NCBI GenBank assembly: GCA_900170005.1
Contig: LT827128.1
Span: 2,352,168 to 2,416,167 of the forward strand
From: Gordonibacter massiliensis (ex Traore et al. 2017)
Lineage (GTDB): Bacteria; Actinomycetota; Coriobacteriia; Coriobacteriales; Eggerthellaceae
DNA length: 64,000 nt
Direction of reading: 5' to 3'
The notes beneath the pieces are model-generated. The model saw nothing but the letters and a program-made list of their open reading frames with translations, had not been told where the DNA came from and did no database searches. Position numbers and translations under genes: made by a program. Shown here piece by piece: positions 27,549-36,440 of this stretch (positions are counted from its first letter, which is position 1; every line of letters begins with the position of its first letter).

Positions 27549-28394
27549 CTACATAATATAGAACGCGATAGCGAGGAACTGACACACGCTACCGGCAAGC
27601 ACCCAGAGATGGAAGATCGAGTGCATGTACGGGATCTTCTTCAGAACGTAGAAAACGCAGCCCACGGTGTAGCACACGCCGCCGCCCACGAGCAGCCACA
27701 GGCCCTCGGCGGGCAGCGCGGCGACAAGCGCGGGAAGGAACCACACGACGCTCCACCCCAGCAGCAGATAGAGCACGGCCGATATCCACCGCGGACGGAA
27801 CACCCAGAAAGCCTCGCAGGCCACGCCCGCGAGCGCAACGGCCCACACGAACGCGCACAGCCACAACCCGCCTGCATCGGCGAGCGAAATCAGGCAGAAC
27901 GGCGTGTAGGACCCGGCTATGAACAGGTAGATGCAGCTGTGATCCAGTATCTTGAAAATGCGCTTCGCCCGATCGTTGGTGATGGCGTGGTAGAGCGTGG
28001 ACATGGTGTACTCGAGCAGCATGGTGAACCCGTACACGAGCGCGGCGAACAGGTACACGCCGCCCCCGTCGTCCACGGCCCTGGTGACGAGCATGAAAAT
28101 GGCCGCGATGGCCAGCACGGCCCCGACGCCGTGCGTCACGGAGTTGGCGATCTCCTCGCCCACGGTGTACTCGCGCACGTTGCGGTGCTTGTTCGTGGCC
28201 GACGCGCGCGACACTTTGTTGAGACTCGTGCGATGCTCGGCAAGATCATGCGGCTTGAGCTGCGACGGCACCCACTCGGCGGCGCATTGGGGCGCGTGCG
28301 GAGGAGCGGCTTCGTCCAAAGAAGCCGCAGAGGAGGACGAGTCGGGGGTGATACTTCGACCGTCCCGAGCGTCAGATGTCGCAGGCACGTTCAT
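27549..28394 (-). CDS. Hemolysin III/PAQR-family membrane protein
   Basis: 281 residues. A hydrophilic N-tail (~70 residues, Ser/Ala-rich) precedes seven membrane segments of the hemolysin III (YqfA/TrhA) family: EEIANSVTHGVGAVLA in the first, SALYHAI-type metal motif as STLYHAITN, DHSCIYLFIAGSYTPF, and the last HSIFHLWVLAGS. The three His and Asp positions of the PAQR zinc site are present. The function in bacteria is poorly known (membrane homeostasis, lipid energetics). It lies 6 bp downstream of the PH-domain gene. Confidence 0.9.
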   Translation of the reverse strand: MNVPATSDARDGRSITPDSSSSAASLDEAAPPHAPQCAAEWVPSQLKPHDLAEHRTSLNKVSRASATNKHRNVREYTVGEEIANSVTHGVGAVLAIAAIFMLVTRAVDDGGGVYLFAALVYGFTMLLEYTMSTLYHAITNDRAKRIFKILDHSCIYLFIAGSYTPFCLISLADAGGLWLCAFVWAVALAGVACEAFWVFRPRWISAVLYLLLGWSVVWFLPALVAALPAEGLWLLVGGGVCYTVGCVFYVLKKIPYMHSIFHLWVLAGSVCQFLAIAFYIM

Positions 28395-28400
28395 AGTGCA

Positions 28401-30398
28401 TTACTCTACCACATTTCCCCTCGGCTTGAGCCAATCGAGCCAGCTGCGGGCATCTTCTTCACAGACGTCAATCAGGCGTATGGTCGTGCCGCCCACGCCG
28501 GCGGCCGTGCGGGCGTTGACCGTGGCCGTGCGGGCGCGGCGTTGGAACGGGTTCGTTTTCGCGAAGCCGAACTGGATCTTCTTGCGCGGGAAACTCACCG
28601 TCTCACGCGCGAAGCCGCCGTTGCTCACCTGCATGAAGCGCTCGTTGTACGCGAAGCCAGATCCGCGGAACCACAGCACCGCGCCCACGATGTCCAGCAC
28701 GAACAGCACGATGCACAGAGCGTAGCCAATGAAGGCGCCCGTGTTGAGGTAGAACAGCATCGTCGTCCCGCCGGCGTCCAACGGAACGAACGCGTTGGCG
28801 CACGCCTGGCCGACGGCGATGAGCACGGCCAACCAGAAGCCGCTGCCTTGAAGGATGCCGCGCCGTATGAGCGCGCGGCGCAACGCCACCGGCGCGACGG
28901 GCGTGCTCTGGGCCGGCACGTCGGCGAACTCGGGAACGAGGCCCGCCAATATCTCGGGCACGCGGTCCATCTTCACGAACGGATGCACGACCAGGCCCGG
29001 GCTCAGGCTCTTCTGCTGCTCTTCCGAGCTCTCGGCCATCGCGTCGATCTTGCCGAGCGAGAGCTCGCAGTAGCCCAGCAAACGGCGGATGAAGCTCTGC
29101 TTCACGATGACGGACTGCACGCGGTCCACGCTGACGCCCTGGAAACGATGCTGCAGCAAGCCGTGCTCCACCTCGATGCGGTTGTCGCGTCGGCAGGCGC
29201 GAAAGCCCCCGAACGAGAGGCAGGTGCCGATGATGGAGAACAGCCACACCACCGCCATCACCGCAAGCAGCAGCACGGCTCCAGCGGCTATGAGGTTGCC
29301 GCCGAACAACTGCGACCCCATCGAAACCAGCTGGCCGACAAACGGGTCGAAGCGCCCGGCAACGAGCGGAGCCACCTGGCCCGCGATCTGGGCCGCGCCT
29401 CCCAAGAGGCCGATGACGATGAGCGCGAACGCCGTGTTGTTGGACAGGCCCGTGAACACGAGCTCCTTGTTGCTCAGCCCGTACTCGTACGTCACCCGGC
29501 CCGTGTCAACGGCCGAGCCGCCGAACACGCCGCGCACGTCCGTCCAAATCTCGGCCGGCGCGTCCAGCACGTTGCGGGGGGCCTGCACACCTGCGGCGAC
29601 CGCCTGCGCGGCGGCATCGGCCTGCGGCAGCACCACGCCGCTCGCCGCTGCCACGGCCAGGGCCGCCTCTTGAGGCTCCATGCCGCCCTGCACGGCCGCG
29701 GCGTACTGCTTGCGTGCGAACAGCTCCGCACGCAGCTGCTCGGCTTGCGCTTTCTGCACGTACGGCACCGTCACGGCCTTGTTCGACGAGCCGCCCGCCG
29801 TGTCGATGCTCACCGTGCACACGCCGAACACGCGCTGAAGCAGCGAGGCGCGCTGGTCGACCGATTGGATGCGCTGGTAGGGCACGTGCACGCGCTTCTT
29901 GTTGAAGATGCCCGAGAAGAGGTTGAACTCCTCGGCGCCCAGCTCGTAGTACAAGTGCTTGTACGACAGCCATTGGATGAGGGCCACCACCCCGATGATG
30001 AGCACGAGGCTCCCCATGGCGATGGCTATCACCAGCAGCAGGATGGGCAGGTCTCCCCCGATGCGCTCGCCTTCGGCCAGAGCCCCTACGAAGCCGGAGA
30101 AACCCGAGACGAGCATCACGAAGAACATGGCGACGCCCACCTGCAGGCTGCCGAGCCAGATGTAGCTGTGGTGCACATGATAGCGGTGAGGCTCCTGGGA
30201 GGCTTGGGGCATCGGCTGGGGATACGGCTGGCCGTAAGGCGCGGGCTGCTGCCCCGGACCGGGCGCGTAAGGAGCAGGGTACGGCTGCTGCGCGGCGTAC
30301 GGGTCTTGGCCGTAGGGAGACTGGCCGTACTGCGGCTGGCCGTACGGTTGCGGCTGCGGCTGAACCGGCTGCGGAGGCTGCTGCGGGCTCTGGGTCAT
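28401..30398 (-). CDS. Bacterial PH-domain membrane protein, YdbT-like
   Basis: 665 residues from the ATG at 30396-30398, which overlaps the stop of the upstream gene by one base (TGATG) and has AGGAGG at 8 nt. The first ~75 residues are a Gln/Pro/Tyr/Gly-rich repeat tail (YGQPQYGQSPYGQDPYAAQQ type). Three bPH_2 domains follow, each next to paired membrane segments (around residues 120-215, 330-490, 545-655), the YdbT arrangement. YdbS/YdbT proteins occur as a pair, and in Bacillus they protect against some bacteriocins. The pair here fits that layout. Confidence 0.85.
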   Translation of the reverse strand: MTQSPQQPPQPVQPQPQPYGQPQYGQSPYGQDPYAAQQPYPAPYAPGPGQQPAPYGQPYPQPMPQASQEPHRYHVHHSYIWLGSLQVGVAMFFVMLVSGFSGFVGALAEGERIGGDLPILLLVIAIAMGSLVLIIGVVALIQWLSYKHLYYELGAEEFNLFSGIFNKKRVHVPYQRIQSVDQRASLLQRVFGVCTVSIDTAGGSSNKAVTVPYVQKAQAEQLRAELFARKQYAAAVQGGMEPQEAALAVAAASGVVLPQADAAAQAVAAGVQAPRNVLDAPAEIWTDVRGVFGGSAVDTGRVTYEYGLSNKELVFTGLSNNTAFALIVIGLLGGAAQIAGQVAPLVAGRFDPFVGQLVSMGSQLFGGNLIAAGAVLLLAVMAVVWLFSIIGTCLSFGGFRACRRDNRIEVEHGLLQHRFQGVSVDRVQSVIVKQSFIRRLLGYCELSLGKIDAMAESSEEQQKSLSPGLVVHPFVKMDRVPEILAGLVPEFADVPAQSTPVAPVALRRALIRRGILQGSGFWLAVLIAVGQACANAFVPLDAGGTTMLFYLNTGAFIGYALCIVLFVLDIVGAVLWFRGSGFAYNERFMQVSNGGFARETVSFPRKKIQFGFAKTNPFQRRARTATVNARTAAGVGGTTIRLIDVCEEDARSWLDWLKPRGNVVE

Positions 30399-30886
30399 CA
30401 CACGTCCTCCTGTGCGAGACGGGCCAGCTCGGCTGCCTTGTCGCGCAGCTGTTCGGCGGTTTGCACGTCCAAACCGGGGATCTCGTGCTCGCCGGCAGCC
30501 GTGGCCACCGTCACGCTCGACAGGCCGAAGGCGCGCAGGATGGGGCCTTGGCGCGTATCGGTGTTCTGCACGCGAATGAACGGGACGATGAACCGCTTGC
30601 GCCACACGATACCGCGCGCGATATCAAGATAGTCGTCCGAAAGCTCGTAGCGCCAGCGCGCGAAGCGGATGGGAGGAAGCACGACCAGCCACACGATCAG
30701 GCACAGCGCATACAGCCCGACGATGATGGCCAGCGTCGCGAACAGCCAGCCGGCGGGCTCGACCGCCGTCGCGATGGCGAACGGCACGAAGCAGACGAGG
30801 AACAGCAAGGTGAGCCATATGGCGTCGTTGATGCGCCACACGCGCTTGATCTTCGGATTGAGCTGGTTGACCGGCAAGTCTCTCAT
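30398..30886 (-). CDS. Bacterial PH-domain membrane protein, YdbS-like
   Basis: 162 residues: two membrane segments (residues ~22-72) then one bPH_2 domain (FARWRYELSDDYLDIARGIVWRKRFIVPFIRVQNTDTRQGP), with a C-terminal helix. First gene of a translationally coupled pair with the YdbT-like protein. The 200 bp upstream lie between divergent genes and hold AT-rich dyads nearer the regulator at 31089. Confidence 0.87.
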   Translation of the reverse strand: MRDLPVNQLNPKIKRVWRINDAIWLTLLFLVCFVPFAIATAVEPAGWLFATLAIIVGLYALCLIVWLVVLPPIRFARWRYELSDDYLDIARGIVWRKRFIVPFIRVQNTDTRQGPILRAFGLSSVTVATAAGEHEIPGLDVQTAEQLRDKAAELARLAQEDV

Positions 30887-31003
30887 GGATGTCCTTTGCT
30901 CGAACGATACGCGCGACCATCATATCAAAGCCTCGGGATATTCCCCTTGCGACCGGCCCACTTGTAACAATGTTTTTTCATGCAGGCACGCTCGCTTGTT
31001 TTC

Positions 31004-31050
31004 TATAAACTTGTAAAATATACTTGTAAAGTTTTGTTTATAAGTTTATA
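31004..31050. promoter_or_regulatory. AT-rich dyads upstream of the AlbA/Schlafen-type regulator
   Basis: TATAAACTTGTAAA (31004-31017) is inverted at 31037-31050 as TTTATAAGTTTATA with one difference, and between them sits the palindrome ACTTGTAAAGT (31022-31032). This stretch is strikingly AT-rich for the genome and lies 39 bp before the start codon of a putative DNA-binding protein, so an autoregulatory operator overlapping the promoter is plausible. Confidence 0.45.
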
Positions 31051-31088
31051 AGTAGGGAAAGCACTCATCACCACGCAAGGAGAACGCC

Positions 31089-32648
31089 GTGCTCCCCGAC
31101 ATGAGCGACCAAGAATTCGAATACGCTCTCCATCGCATGCGCGTGGTAGGCACCGACACCCAGGGATTCGAAGTGAAGACCTGCGGCAAAACGCTGAGCC
31201 GCGATATCGGGCGAACGATATCGGGATTCGCAAACGGTTCAGGAGGCATGATACTTTGCGGTTTGAGCGAAAGCGACTCGTTCAAACCCGTCGCAGGGTT
31301 CGACGCGGCCGCCATGCAGGATGCGATCGCCAACTTCTGCAACGAAAAGATGACGCCGCCTATCCGGCCCATCATCCAGCTGCGCCTTTACGAGAACGCC
31401 CCCATAGTCGCCGCCTACATTCCCGAGTTACGGCCCAAGCAAAAACCTTGCTATGTCACGGCTTGCGGTTGCTATGGCGGCTCGTTCATAAGGGTGGGAG
31501 ATGGGGATCGCAGGCTTTCGGGATACGAAATCGATCGGCTGCTGAACGAGCGGGAGCAACCGCGCTACGATGACGAGATCGTGGTCGAAGCCTCCTTCGA
31601 AGACTTGGACGATCAGCTGGTCGCGGACCTTCTCGAACGCGAGCGCGCCATCCACGCTTCCCATTTTAGAAAACTGGACGACGAAACGGCACTTTGCAAG
31701 CTTCACGTGCTCAAACAAGACGAGAACGGGGCGTTGCACCCAACCAAGGCCGGCCTCGTTGCCCTGGGGAGCTATCCGCAGGAGTTTTTTCCCAGCCTCA
31801 ACGTCACCTTCGCATGCTACGTTGGAAACACGAAGGGGGAATCTCTTCCCGACGGGCAGCGATTCGTCGACTCGTTCACCTGCGTCGGCCCGATCCCCAC
31901 CATGGTGTACGATGCGGTAGCGGCGGTTCGCAAGAACATGCGCATAGGAAGCCGCATCGAGGGCGCTTTTCGCCATGATGTGCCGGACTTCCCCCTCGCC
32001 GCCGTACGCGAGGCGATCACCAACGCCCTCATGCACCGGGACTATTCGGCCGATGCGTGCGGCACGCCCGTTCACGTCGACCTGTACGCCGATCGTCTGG
32101 AGGTCACGAATCCCGGAGGCCTGTTCGGCACGGTGACCATCGACACGCTCGGCGGACGCTACACGATCAGCTCCCGCCGCAACCAGTACCTTGCGAACAT
32201 CTTGGAAAGCACACCGTACGAACGCAGTGGATTTGTTGCAGAAAACCGTGGTTCTGGATACCAGGCTATCGTGTCGGAGTTGGCAAAGGCGCAGAAACCC
32301 GAGGTCGTTCCGTTCGATTCAATCTCCCTCTTCTCCCTCACGTTCCCGTTAGAAAGCAAGGGCAGCCTTGAACTCGAGGCCGCAGCAAGCAACGCCCCCG
32401 TTGCCAAGACGAGGGAAAGCATAGAATACGCGATCGTCGAAATTGCCGCCGCCCGAGAAACGGTCAGCATGAGCGAATTGCTGGAAGTGACCAAACGCTC
32501 GCGCCCCACCGTTCTCAAACGGGTGCGCGACTTGGTGGCGCGCGGCGTGCTCGTGCCCACCGAGGCTCGCACAAGCCCTAAGCAGCGCTACCGGTATGTC
32601 GGAAGCTCGCAAGGCGATGCGGGGCCGCTTGCGCAAGGTCGTCGATAA
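31089..32648 (+). CDS. ATP-binding AlbA_2/Schlafen-type transcriptional regulator
   Basis: 519 residues from a GTG at 31089 with AAGGAG 7 nt upstream; the ATG at 31101 is too far from the site. N-terminus: AlbA_2/Schlafen domain (FEVKTCGKTLSRDIGRTISGFANGSGGMILCGL). Middle: HATPase_c_4-like domain (FPLAAVREAITNALMHRDYS...VHVDLYADRLEVTNPGGLFG). C-terminus: a winged helix (TVSMSELLEVTKRSRPTVLKRVRDLVARGVL) and a short Gly/Gln tail. Such proteins are widespread as accessory regulators; the ligand and targets are unknown. It stands alone on the plus strand. Confidence 0.87.
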   Translation: MLPDMSDQEFEYALHRMRVVGTDTQGFEVKTCGKTLSRDIGRTISGFANGSGGMILCGLSESDSFKPVAGFDAAAMQDAIANFCNEKMTPPIRPIIQLRLYENAPIVAAYIPELRPKQKPCYVTACGCYGGSFIRVGDGDRRLSGYEIDRLLNEREQPRYDDEIVVEASFEDLDDQLVADLLERERAIHASHFRKLDDETALCKLHVLKQDENGALHPTKAGLVALGSYPQEFFPSLNVTFACYVGNTKGESLPDGQRFVDSFTCVGPIPTMVYDAVAAVRKNMRIGSRIEGAFRHDVPDFPLAAVREAITNALMHRDYSADACGTPVHVDLYADRLEVTNPGGLFGTVTIDTLGGRYTISSRRNQYLANILESTPYERSGFVAENRGSGYQAIVSELAKAQKPEVVPFDSISLFSLTFPLESKGSLELEAAASNAPVAKTRESIEYAIVEIAAARETVSMSELLEVTKRSRPTVLKRVRDLVARGVLVPTEARTSPKQRYRYVGSSQGDAGPLAQGRR

Positions 32649-32701
32649 GTGCGTTATACTCGGCATCATAATGAAGAGCACACGAGGAAAGCGAGGACGG
32701 C

Positions 32702-33145
32702 ATGAAGTACGACGAGCTTAAAGACGAGATCAAGGCCGCTATGAAGGCCAAGGACAAGCCCCGGCTGTCCATTTTGAGGCAGGTGCACGGGGAGATAAAG
32801 AACATCGAGGTGAACGAGCGGCGCGACATCGTCGACGCCGACGTCGACGCTATGCTCAAGCGCCTGATCAAGCAGACGAAAGAGACGCTGGACGGCTCCA
32901 TCAAGGCCGCCAACGACCAGGAGCGCACCGACACGCTGGCCGCGCAGGTGTCCATTCTGGAAAGCTACCTGCCCAAGCAGGTGTCGGGCGACGAGCTGGA
33001 CGCCCTCATCGACGAGGTGCTCGCCGAAACGGGTGCTTCGACGAAAAAGGACATGGGCCGCGTCATGGGCGCCCTCACCCAGAAGACCGCCGGCAATTTC
33101 GACAAGGCGGCCGCCGCGAAAACGCTGGGGCAGCGCCTCGCGTGA
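32702..33145 (+). CDS. yqeY: GatB/YqeY-domain protein
   Basis: 147 residues, a complete YqeY: MKYDELKDEIKAAMKAKDKPRLSILRQVHGEIKN at the start and TKKDMGRVMGALTQKTAGNFDKAAAAKTLGQRL at the end. It resembles the tail domain of GatB of the tRNA-dependent amidotransferase and may bind tRNA, but its role as a free protein is unclear. GAGGA sits before the start. A single gene with no obvious partner. Confidence 0.92.
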   Translation: MKYDELKDEIKAAMKAKDKPRLSILRQVHGEIKNIEVNERRDIVDADVDAMLKRLIKQTKETLDGSIKAANDQERTDTLAAQVSILESYLPKQVSGDELDALIDEVLAETGASTKKDMGRVMGALTQKTAGNFDKAAAAKTLGQRLA

Positions 33146-33248
33146 CCCGGCAAGCGCCCTTTCCACGCGGCGCACCAGAACCGTTGCCGGAGGTGGATCC
33201 CGTCCCGCCTCCGGACTCGAAACGCGCGAACCGCTCCGCTTGCTCGAT

Positions 33249-33518
33249 TCAGCGCAGTTCGACGGGATAGCACACGATATCCCCCTCCGTCAGATCATCC
33301 GCCGATTTGAACGACAGCAAATCACCCGGTTGACACCCCAGGCACTCGCATAACGGATCCAGCGTCGAAAACCTCACCGCTCTGATCTTTCCGACTTTCA
33401 TGTGAGACAGGTTGACGTTCGTGATGCCCACTTTCGCAGCGAGCTCGTTCAAAGACATCGTCTTTTCACGCATCACCCTATCCAAAGTAACCACTATAGG
33501 CATTTCGATAACCGCCAT
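33249..33518 (-). CDS. Cro/CI-type HTH regulator (YozG-like)
   Basis: 89 residues, or 84 if started at the in-frame ATG 15 bp on; no clear ribosome site for either. Nearly all of it is one HTH of the HTH_26/YozG type: MREKTMSLNELAAKVGITNVNLSHMKVGK with the following CECLGCQPGDLLSF. Regulators of this type often sit next to a DUF2975 membrane protein; none is present. It is divergent from the XRE gene at 33613. Confidence 0.8.
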   Translation of the reverse strand: MAVIEMPIVVTLDRVMREKTMSLNELAAKVGITNVNLSHMKVGKIRAVRFSTLDPLCECLGCQPGDLLSFKSADDLTEGDIVCYPVELR

Positions 33519-33612
33519 CGTCGTCTACCGTCAGACCCCCACGCGAGCAACACCCTGGTTATGACTGGTTATATGCCGCCAACGCCTCTTCATCATAACA
33601 TACGCTGATCCC

Positions 33613-33879
33613 ATGGAGCGCAACTCGAAAACCGATGGAACCCCCAACGTCAAGCCTGATATGGGCCGTCGGCTTCGCGCGTACCGGACACGCGAGGGCC
33701 TGTCGATTCGCAGGCTCGCGCTCATGACCGGCGTCGACCGCACCAGCATCAACGACATCGAGCTCGGCCGGCTCAACACCACCGTCGACACGCTGTCGAA
33801 GCTAGCGGACGGGCTCGGCATCGAGCTGGGCATGCTCTTCGTCGACGAGGATCGCATCATTCCCAAGAACAAAGAGTAA
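33613..33879 (+). CDS. XRE-family HTH regulator
   Basis: 88 residues with one HTH_3 domain (GRRLRAYRTREGLSIRRLALMTGVDRTSINDIELGR...DTLSKLADGLGIELGMLF). The acidic/basic C-tail is short and no sensor domain is visible. Its ribosome site is weak. It faces the divergent HTH gene at 33518 across 94 bp, so cross-regulation is possible. The targets are not known. Confidence 0.82.
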   Translation: MERNSKTDGTPNVKPDMGRRLRAYRTREGLSIRRLALMTGVDRTSINDIELGRLNTTVDTLSKLADGLGIELGMLFVDEDRIIPKNKE

Positions 33880-33974
33880 GCGACCATCCGCCCTGCGCAG
33901 CTGAACTTTGCGAACGCGGGCGGGAAAACAGCTTCCCTCCACAGGTCGCGCCCGAACGCATCCGGGTTCGCGGC

Positions 33975-34688
33975 CTACCGGCGTTCGGCGAATTTGTACC
34001 CCACGCGCCACACGGTGAGCAGGTACTGCGGCTGGGAGGGGTTGTCCTCGATCTTCTCGCGTATCTTGCGCATGAACACGGTGATGCTGCTCTCGTCCAC
34101 CTCGCTGTCCTCGCCCCAGATGTGCGCGAATATCTGCGCGCGCGTGAACACCTGGCCGGGGTTGGCCGCCAGAAGCGCCAGTATCTCGAACTCCTTGGCC
34201 GTGAGATCGACCTTCTGGCCGCGCAGGCGCACCTCGTACTGGTTGAAGAACACCTCCAAATCGCCCGTCGAGGAGCTGCCCTCGCGGTTTACGGCCTTCG
34301 CGAACGAAAGGTCGTCTTTGTGGCGGCGCAAATGCGCCTCGATGCGCAGCAGCAGCTCGTCGGGGCTGAACGGCTTCACCACGTAGTCGTCGCCGCCGGC
34401 CTTGAAGCCGATGCTCTTGTCCACGATGTCTCCCTTCGCCGACAGGAACACGATGGGGATGCGCCGTCCGTCCTCGCGCATGCGCCGGCACACGTCGAAG
34501 CCGTTCATGCCCGGCATCATCACGTCGAGCAGCAGCAGGTCGGGCTTTTCGGCAGCGAGCACCGCAAGGCCCTCCTCGCCGTCGAACGCCGCGCAGAACG
34601 CGTAGCCCGCATCCTCCACGATGCGCCTCATGAGCACGTGCAGGCTCTCGTCGTCGTCGATGAGCATCACTTTCGCCGCACTCGTCAT
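33975..34688 (-). CDS. OmpR-family response regulator of the molybdoenzyme operon
   Basis: 237 residues. Receiver domain with acidic pair DDD near residue 12, phospho-acceptor Asp in LLLLDVMMPGM (about residue 55), and Lys in FLSAKGD; C-terminal winged helix (VDLTAKEFEILALLAANPGQVFTRAQIFAHIWG...VFMRKIREKIE...VWRVGYKF). GGGGGAGGT before the start. It lies 51 bp after the kinase gene and forms the end of the operon that starts at 40410. Two GAAACAT repeats upstream of that promoter are candidate binding boxes. Confidence 0.93.
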   Translation of the reverse strand: MTSAAKVMLIDDDESLHVLMRRIVEDAGYAFCAAFDGEEGLAVLAAEKPDLLLLDVMMPGMNGFDVCRRMREDGRRIPIVFLSAKGDIVDKSIGFKAGGDDYVVKPFSPDELLLRIEAHLRRHKDDLSFAKAVNREGSSSTGDLEVFFNQYEVRLRGQKVDLTAKEFEILALLAANPGQVFTRAQIFAHIWGEDSEVDESSITVFMRKIREKIEDNPSQPQYLLTVWRVGYKFAERR

Positions 34689-34739
34689 ACCTCCCCCTTC
34701 GCCTTGTCCAACACAGCCGGTTTTCGAAGCCCGCCGCGA

Positions 34740-36404
34740 TCAGAGGTTGCCTACGCCATCCACCGGTATGCGCACCGTGAACACGCTGCCGCGCCCCGGC
34801 TCGCTTTCCACCGAGATGGTTCCCCCGTGCATCTCGGCGTACTCCTTCGCCAGCGACAGGCCCAAACCCGTGCCGTTGTAGCTGCGCGACGCCGACGAGT
34901 CCGCCTGCACGAAGCGGTCGAAGATGCGCCGCTGGTCTTTCTTCGCGATGCCGATGCCCGTGTCCGCCACGCGCAGCCACACCTGCCCGCATTCGGGATG
35001 GTGGCTGATGGCAAGGTGCACGGTGCCGCCCTCCGGTGTGAACTTCACCGCGTTGCCGCACAGGTTCTCCAGCACGTGGCGCAGCTTTTCGAAGTCGGCC
35101 GTGATCAGCGGCACGTCCGCATCGATGTCGCAGGCGAACGCGATGTCCTTCCGGTTCGCCAGCGGCTGCACCACGGCCCGGACCATGCCGACGACGTCGC
35201 CCAGGTCTACCGTTTCCATGTTCATCTCTATTCTGCCGGCATCGAGCCGGCTCATTTCCAGTATGTCGTTGATCATGAGCAGCAGCGCGCGGCTGTTCGC
35301 CTCTATCTCGCGCCGCGTTTCCGCTTCCTTCTCGTCGGCGGGGTCGCTGTTGCGGTTCAGCAGCTCCGTGAACGCGATGATGGACGTGAGGGGCGTGCGA
35401 AGCTCGTGGCTCATCATGGCCAGAAACTCCGACTTGTAGCGGTTCTCGTCGCGCAGCCGCTCGTTGGCCTCTTCCAGCTGGGCGCGCTGCCGCTCGAGCA
35501 CGGCGTTGGCCTGGGCCAGCTGCGCGGTGCGGTCCTGCACCTGGGTCTCGAGGTTGCTGTAGATGCCGGCCAGCTCGTGCGCCATCTCGTTGAACTCGGT
35601 CATAAGCGTGTTCATCTCGCGCGACGATTCGGTGTGCGCGAGCTCCACGTCCAAGTCGCCCGTTTGGATGCGCTCGACGCCCGCCTGGATCTTCTGCAAG
35701 GGGCGCGTGACGAGGTAAGTGAGGGCCAGGTAGATGATGACCAGGCACATGACCAGCATGCCGCCGAAGAAGATGACGTCTTGGACCACGGCGCTCTTCT
35801 CGCTGTCCATGTACACGTCGAGCGGAATGACGATGCTGATGGCGCCGCCCACGTCGCCGGTCTTCCATCCCTCCTTGGCGTAACCGGTCACGTCGATCTC
35901 GCCGGCCGGCTCGCCGTGGCAGTCGAGGCAGTTCTCCTCGATGCGCATAGGGGCCGAATAGCGGAACACCTCTTCGCCTTGGAATTCGGTGATCTGGTAG
36001 AACTCGCGGCATTCGGGATCGGCGTAGAACGCGTCGAGCGCGACAGCCTCGAACTCGTCGGGCTGGTCGGAGGCGTTGCGCGGGTTGAAGTTCACGAAGC
36101 GCGTGGTGTAGGAGGATTGCGAGGTGAACAGCTGGCCGATGCTGCGGCCCACGATGGCGCAGTGCAGCCCCTGGTACACGCCGTCTTCCGTATAGGATAT
36201 TTGCTCGAGGCGGTACTGGTTCGACGCCATGAACTCCCACACGGCGTCCATCTGCTGCGTGAGCACCATGCCCTTCTCGCGCAGCTCGTTCTCCATCTGG
36301 GCGCGCTTGTTCTCGGACGTCCACGCGAGGTTCGCCACCAAGGAGATGGCTATCAGCGCGATGATCAGCCCCGCGAACTTCGTCTTCAGCTTGATGTTCC
36401 CCAT
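34740..36404 (-). CDS. Sensor histidine kinase with c-type haem motif in a DUF3365-like sensor domain
   Basis: 554 residues. A first membrane segment (residues ~11-30) and a second (~205-230) enclose an extracytoplasmic domain of DUF3365 (Tll0287-like) type. It contains CLDCH at residues 159-163, a c-type haem attachment motif. A HAMP domain, a coiled coil, HisKA (SEFLAMMSHELRTPL, with the phosphorylated His) and HATPase_c (NLCGNAVKFTPEG, DTGIGI, GTGLGLSLAKEY) follow. Such sensors are thought to read redox state or small gaseous ligands through the haem. Its gene is 36 bp after the TorD-type chaperone gene and 51 bp before its response regulator. Confidence 0.9.
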   Translation of the reverse strand: MGNIKLKTKFAGLIIALIAISLVANLAWTSENKRAQMENELREKGMVLTQQMDAVWEFMASNQYRLEQISYTEDGVYQGLHCAIVGRSIGQLFTSQSSYTTRFVNFNPRNASDQPDEFEAVALDAFYADPECREFYQITEFQGEEVFRYSAPMRIEENCLDCHGEPAGEIDVTGYAKEGWKTGDVGGAISIVIPLDVYMDSEKSAVVQDVIFFGGMLVMCLVIIYLALTYLVTRPLQKIQAGVERIQTGDLDVELAHTESSREMNTLMTEFNEMAHELAGIYSNLETQVQDRTAQLAQANAVLERQRAQLEEANERLRDENRYKSEFLAMMSHELRTPLTSIIAFTELLNRNSDPADEKEAETRREIEANSRALLLMINDILEMSRLDAGRIEMNMETVDLGDVVGMVRAVVQPLANRKDIAFACDIDADVPLITADFEKLRHVLENLCGNAVKFTPEGGTVHLAISHHPECGQVWLRVADTGIGIAKKDQRRIFDRFVQADSSASRSYNGTGLGLSLAKEYAEMHGGTISVESEPGRGSVFTVRIPVDGVGNL

Positions 36405-36440
36405 GACGCTCCCCTCCCCCTCCGGCGTCGTGGCGCGTCC

